A DNA stretch of 10,275 nucleotides, taken from NCBI GenBank assembly GCA_946478755.1, contig CAMLDJ010000189.1, positions 1 to 10,275 of the forward strand, read 5' to 3'. This DNA is from an uncultured Pedobacter sp. (lineage in GTDB: Bacteria; Bacteroidota; Bacteroidia; Sphingobacteriales; Sphingobacteriaceae). The notes beneath the pieces were generated by a model. The model made no database searches and was not told the origin of the DNA. It saw only the letters and a program-made list of their open reading frames with translations. Position 1 is the first letter of the stretch, and every line of letters starts with the position of its first letter. Positions 7,461 to 10,275 of the stretch are shown piece by piece. The translations under genes were made by a program, and so were the position numbers.

Positions 7461-8039
7461 ATGGCGGATTACAGTAAATATAGCGACCCGGAACTTGCTG
7501 AACGATTTCGCTTTGGGGATGATGATGCATTTAAGGAAATCTACATCCGGTATGATAAGTTGCTGTATATTTTTGCTGTAAAGAAACTCCGGGACGAGGA
7601 AGAGGCGATGGATGTGGTTCAGGACGTTTTCGTGTGGTTGCTGAATAACCGGGAGAAGGTTGCGTTAAAAAGCTCCCTTGCCAGTTATCTGTATAAGTCT
7701 GTTCTCAATAAAATTCTTGATATTTTCCGGCATCAGAAGGCCATCAGGAAGTATATAGACCAGGGCGAATATTTCATTGATGTGGACAGCCAGGAAACTG
7801 ATTTCCTGATCCGTGAAAAGGATGTGAGGGAGATGATTGACAAAGAGATTGCCTCGATGCCGCCACGGATGAGAGAAATTTATGAGTTAAAGCATCAGCA
7901 AAATCTCAGCGCAAAGGAGATTGCCCGACAGTTGGGCATCTCCGAACATACGGTTAATGTTCATCTCCAGCGTAGCCTCAAACACCTGAAAAACAAGCTT
8001 GGTGTGCTGATCTACATTCTTTTTATTCTAAATTCCTGA
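7461..8039 (+). CDS. ECF-type RNA polymerase sigma-70 factor (Bacteroidota FecR-associated type)
   Basis: 192 residues, complete. Sigma region 2 spans about 22-92 (AFKEIYIRYDKLLYIFAVKK, then DVVQDVFVWLL, the core-binding and -10-reading helices). Sigma region 4 spans about 130-180 with MPPRMREIYELK and the helix-turn-helix LSAKEIARQLGISEHTVNVH, followed by LQRSLKHLKNKL. There is no region 1.1 or 3, as expected for ECF factors. It should direct RNA polymerase to transport-gene promoters once its FecR partner is triggered. The next gene, 142 bases downstream on the same strand, is a fecR, so that is the likely partner; it may also serve the fecR of the divergent arm, which has no sigma gene beside it. 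The tail after region 4 is notably hydrophobic (GVLIYILFILNS, 181-192). The start at 7461 gives a normal N-terminus. An overlapping 77-codon frame in the start region is a shadow. Confidence 0.96.
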   Translation: MADYSKYSDPELAERFRFGDDDAFKEIYIRYDKLLYIFAVKKLRDEEEAMDVVQDVFVWLLNNREKVALKSSLASYLYKSVLNKILDIFRHQKAIRKYIDQGEYFIDVDSQETDFLIREKDVREMIDKEIASMPPRMREIYELKHQQNLSAKEIARQLGISEHTVNVHLQRSLKHLKNKLGVLIYILFILNS

Positions 8040-8040
8040 T

Positions 8041-8101
8041 TGATTTAAAATTTTTGTGACTGATATTCAATATGTTGTGGTTTAATCTTCATTTTAAATC
8101 A
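8041..8101 (+). repeat. 11-bp perfect inverted repeat after the sigma gene
   Basis: Arms TGATTTAAAAT (8041-8051) and ATTTTAAATCA (8091-8101) match perfectly around 39 bases, starting two bases after the sigma stop. The arms are nearly all A/T and the loop is long, with no clean T run after it, so it is a poor intrinsic terminator. It could be a binding site for a dimeric regulator of the downstream fecR or an mRNA-end structure. Confidence 0.45.
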
Positions 8102-8181
8102 CATTTTCTTAACTCGGAGTAATTATTCATCAGGGCTTGTACGCCTTAGTATCAGTTGAATGAATTCAGTCTTTCACAGTT

Positions 8182-9321
8182 ATGGCCAAGAAAAACATAA
8201 AGAACTTTTTAGAGAAAGTTGAAGCAGGCAATGCTACTCCCGAAGAAGAAGAGGCAGTAAAGCTCTGGCTTTTTCAGCTGAACAGAAACCAGGAACTGGA
8301 TCTTTCTGATGAAAAACTTTGTGCGATAAGTGATCAGATGTGGTCAGTGATCGCAGAGCGGGGCCAGGTTGCTCCCACAAAGCGGAGGTCAGTACCTTTA
8401 TGGGCAAGCTTTGGAATTGCTGCCGCGATCGCTGCAATGGTCATCTCGGTGGGGATCTGGTTTTACCGATCAGCGCTAAAAGAGCGGAGCACAAATCAGC
8501 TTGTTTACGCCAATGATATTGCACCAGGTAAGACTGGCGCGACTTTAACGCTGGCGAATGGAAAAACAATCAGGTTAACTGATGCTGCAAACGGGAAACT
8601 GGCGCAGGAAGCAGGGGTGATGATTACCAAAACCGCCGAAGGACAGCTGATCTATCAGGTTAAAGGAAATGACCCGGAAAATGATAAGCTCAACACGCTA
8701 ACTACTGTTAAGGGAGAGACCTATCAGATTCGTTTGCCTGACGGCTCTTCGGTTTGGCTGAATGCGGCTTCGTCCTTGAGCTATCCCTTGTCTTTTGCTG
8801 GTCAGCAGGAGCGAAGGGTAGCGCTCCGCGGTGAGGGTTATTTTGAAATCGCAAAGGACAGCAAACATCCCTTTATCGTAAAAACAGATCAACAGGAAGT
8901 CGAGGTGCTGGGAACACATTTCAACATCAATGCTTATCCGGATGAAGCGGTGGTGGCAACCACCTTATTGGAAGGCTCGGTCAGGCTGACTGCCGGCAGC
9001 CAGAATCAAATGCTGAAGCCTGGCGAGCAGGCCATTAATGATCGGGGAGCGATCAGGATCAGGAAAGCTAATCTGGAAGCGGTGACAGACTGGAAGAAGG
9101 ATGAATTCTTCCTGGACAAGATGGATTTCAGGATGGCGATGCGAAAGATTGCCAGGTGGTATGACATCGAGGTCATCTACAATGGCTCAGTACCCGAAAA
9201 CCTGGAGGCCGGGGGCTGGATCCCCAGGAACAGTAAGCTTTCAGCCGTTTTGAAATCCATCGAGTCCACAGGACAAGTTCACTTTAAGATCGACGGAAGG
9301 AAACTGTATGTGTCGGAATAG
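8182..9321 (+). CDS. FecR-family anti-sigma factor with extra periplasmic segment
   Basis: 379 residues, complete. Residues 1-70 are the cytoplasmic sigma-binding part (FLEKVEAGNATPEEEEAVKL); one membrane helix at about 72-95 (LWASFGIAAAIAAMVISVGI); then a segment at 108-170 (DIAPGKTGATLTLANGKTI) typical of Sphingobacteriales FecR proteins; a FecR domain about 173-270 (RLPDGSSVWLNAASSLSY, VLGTHFNINAY); and a DUF4974-like domain about 306-377 (FFLDKMDFRMAMRKIARWYD). It should bind the sigma factor encoded 142 bases upstream and receive the signal from the STN domain of the SusC encoded 212 bases downstream, giving the classical sigma, FecR, SusC order. Residues 116-132 resemble 178-193 of the same protein, hinting at an internal repeat. 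ATG 8182 is chosen because it opens directly into the usual N-terminal helix. Confidence 0.96.
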   Translation: MAKKNIKNFLEKVEAGNATPEEEEAVKLWLFQLNRNQELDLSDEKLCAISDQMWSVIAERGQVAPTKRRSVPLWASFGIAAAIAAMVISVGIWFYRSALKERSTNQLVYANDIAPGKTGATLTLANGKTIRLTDAANGKLAQEAGVMITKTAEGQLIYQVKGNDPENDKLNTLTTVKGETYQIRLPDGSSVWLNAASSLSYPLSFAGQQERRVALRGEGYFEIAKDSKHPFIVKTDQQEVEVLGTHFNINAYPDEAVVATTLLEGSVRLTAGSQNQMLKPGEQAINDRGAIRIRKANLEAVTDWKKDEFFLDKMDFRMAMRKIARWYDIEVIYNGSVPENLEAGGWIPRNSKLSAVLKSIESTGQVHFKIDGRKLYVSE

Positions 9322-9381
9322 ATATAGCAAAGAAAATCAACAGATTATTCACCATTAATTGAAGAAGAGATGATCAGATAT

Positions 9382-9395
9382 CTACGATAACGTAG
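9382..9395 (+). repeat. Small perfect inverted repeat in FecR-SusC gap
   Basis: CTACG-ATAA-CGTAG: a 5-base-pair stem with a 4-base loop, 61 bases after the fecR stop. Together with the next inverted repeat it gives this gap two hairpins, as in the gap between fecR and susC of the minus arm. It shares only TAACG with the palindromes there. Confidence 0.4.
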
Positions 9396-9407
9396 GAGCG
9401 TATATAA

Positions 9408-9438
9408 ACAAACCAGAAGTGAAGCACCCCTGGTTTGT
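9408..9438 (+). repeat. 9-bp perfect inverted repeat in FecR-SusC gap
   Basis: Arms ACAAACCAG (9408-9416) and CTGGTTTGT (9430-9438) pair perfectly around a 13-base loop. The bases after it (GTTTGGACAATC) are only weakly T-rich, so it could be a leaky terminator, an RNA stabilising hairpin for the susC leader, or an operator. It ends 95 bases before the susC start. Confidence 0.5.
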
Positions 9439-9533
9439 GTTTGGACAATCAATAAAAATCAACTGTAGAACTGCAGAATGCCACGAGTTTTCGACCGCTG
9501 GGGGCAGACCGCAAATAACCAAACTTTAGGTAA

Positions 9534-10275
9534 ATGTATAAAATTTATACCAGGAATTTCGGTATGGCCAACCGGCTGTATCGTAAAATAATGCTGATTA
9601 TGCGATTAACCACCGTGATTTTAATAGCATCCCTTTTACAGGTAAGCGCTTCGACCTTCGGGCAACGCATTACCCTAAAACAGCAGAACGGCTCACTGAA
9701 GTCAGCACTTAGAGAAATCACGAAGCAAACAGGCTATGGCTTCTATTATGATGGAAAAGTGATTGCTGACGACCAGAAGGTGAGTATCTCTGTTTCAAAC
9801 GTTGAATTTGCAGCGGCATTGAACCGTCTGCTGTCGGGCCTCAATCTGACCTACCAGATAGATGGAAAGATTGTAGCGATTAAAAAGAAAGATGACCCCT
9901 CGCTTTTTGAAAAGCTTATTGCCCGTTTTGCTGATATCGATGTACGGGGACGGGTACTGGATTCTTTGTCGGCCCCCTTGCAAGGGGCGTCTGTTCGTGT
10001 GAAGCGCACAGGAAAAGTCGTGAATACGAATGCTAACGGTGAGTTTTATCTGCCAGGTATCGGGGAGTCCGATGTGCTGCAGGTCAGTTACATTCGCTAT
10101 GTGCTGAAGGAGGTACCGGTAGGAAAGGAGCAGATGGTCATCAGGCTGTTGCCAAGTACTGCCAGGCTGGACGAGGTCATGGTGATGGCTTACAGCAATA
10201 CCACCCGCAGACTGAGCACGGGCTCAAGCAGTAAGGTAAAAGGTACTGAAATTACCAAGCAACCCGTATCAAATC
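9534..10275 (+). CDS. SusC/RagA-family TonB-dependent receptor with STN domain (3' part outside window)
   Basis: 247 codons are visible and the frame is open to the edge; a full protein would have roughly 1000-1200 residues. The ATG at 9534 is chosen because an in-frame TAA lies directly before it and the N-terminus MYKIYTRNFGMANRLYRK followed by LIMRLTTVILIASLLQVSAS is a familiar long signal-anchor style in Sphingobacteriales SusC proteins; 9564 and 9603 are weaker alternatives. Probable cleavage is near residues 40-44. An STN domain spans about 47-118, a linker about 119-135, a carboxypeptidase-regulatory-like domain about 136-206 (VRGRVLDSLSAPLQGASV), then DEVMVMAYSNTTRR at 213-226, where a TonB box is expected, and the start of the plug. 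VMVMAYSNTTRRLSTG differs from VVVVGYGTQKKKDLLS in the other SusC, so the two are of different subclasses and not a recent duplication. It is the likely signal receptor for the fecR upstream. A susD gene is expected just beyond the window. Confidence 0.93.
   Translation, partial: MYKIYTRNFGMANRLYRKIMLIMRLTTVILIASLLQVSASTFGQRITLKQQNGSLKSALREITKQTGYGFYYDGKVIADDQKVSISVSNVEFAAALNRLLSGLNLTYQIDGKIVAIKKKDDPSLFEKLIARFADIDVRGRVLDSLSAPLQGASVRVKRTGKVVNTNANGEFYLPGIGESDVLQVSYIRYVLKEVPVGKEQMVIRLLPSTARLDEVMVMAYSNTTRRLSTGSSSKVKGTEITKQPVSN

Noticed and set aside
7348..7581. 77-codon plus-strand open frame ahead of the sigma gene
   Set aside because: Its second half overlaps the sigma N-terminus in another frame, and the first part lacks any recognised motif or clear ribosome binding site.
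9493..9512. GACCGC direct repeat (9493-9498 and 9507-9512) as an operator
   Set aside because: Six-base repeats are too short to support a claim in a window of this size.
1..10275. CRISPR arrays, tRNA or rRNA genes, insertion sequences, frameshifted genes
   Set aside because: No regularly spaced repeats, cloverleaf-like segments, transposase motifs or broken family domains were found on reading; all complete genes have family-typical lengths.

Overview
The window looks like a polysaccharide-utilisation region from a Bacteroidota chromosome, most likely the Sphingobacteriales (Pedobacter-like). The reasons are two SusC-type TonB receptors, a SusD-type lipoprotein, Bacteroidota-style ECF sigma and FecR proteins carrying a DUF4974-like C-terminus, and start codons without clear Shine-Dalgarno sequences. 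No tRNA, rRNA, CRISPR array or mobile element was seen.

Layout. On the minus strand, in order of transcription: a secreted GH43 glycosidase (6974-5931), a FecR anti-sigma factor (5811-4747), a SusC receptor with an STN signalling domain (4646-1242) and a SusD lipoprotein (1230 to the left edge, 3' end missing). A 486-base AT-rich gap separates this arm from a divergent plus-strand arm: an ECF sigma factor (7461-8039), a second FecR (8182-9321) and the first 247 codons of a second SusC receptor with an STN domain (from 9534 to the right edge).

How it probably works. SusC and SusD form an outer-membrane glycan importer. The STN domain of each SusC lets the loaded receptor signal through the periplasm to an inner-membrane FecR, which then releases an ECF sigma factor that switches on the transport genes. 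The plus arm has the classical sigma, FecR, SusC order. The minus arm has FecR, SusC and SusD but no sigma gene of its own; a GH43 enzyme sits where the sigma gene is normally found. The single sigma in the window may serve one or both arms.

Both FecR-to-SusC gaps contain small perfect inverted repeats. The minus-arm GH43 and SusC leaders share an identical 10-base palindrome core. These are the main unexplained structures. Otherwise the genes belong to well-known families, and I do not see a clearly new system. The substrate cannot be read directly; the GH43 enzyme points to arabinose- or xylose-containing plant glycans.
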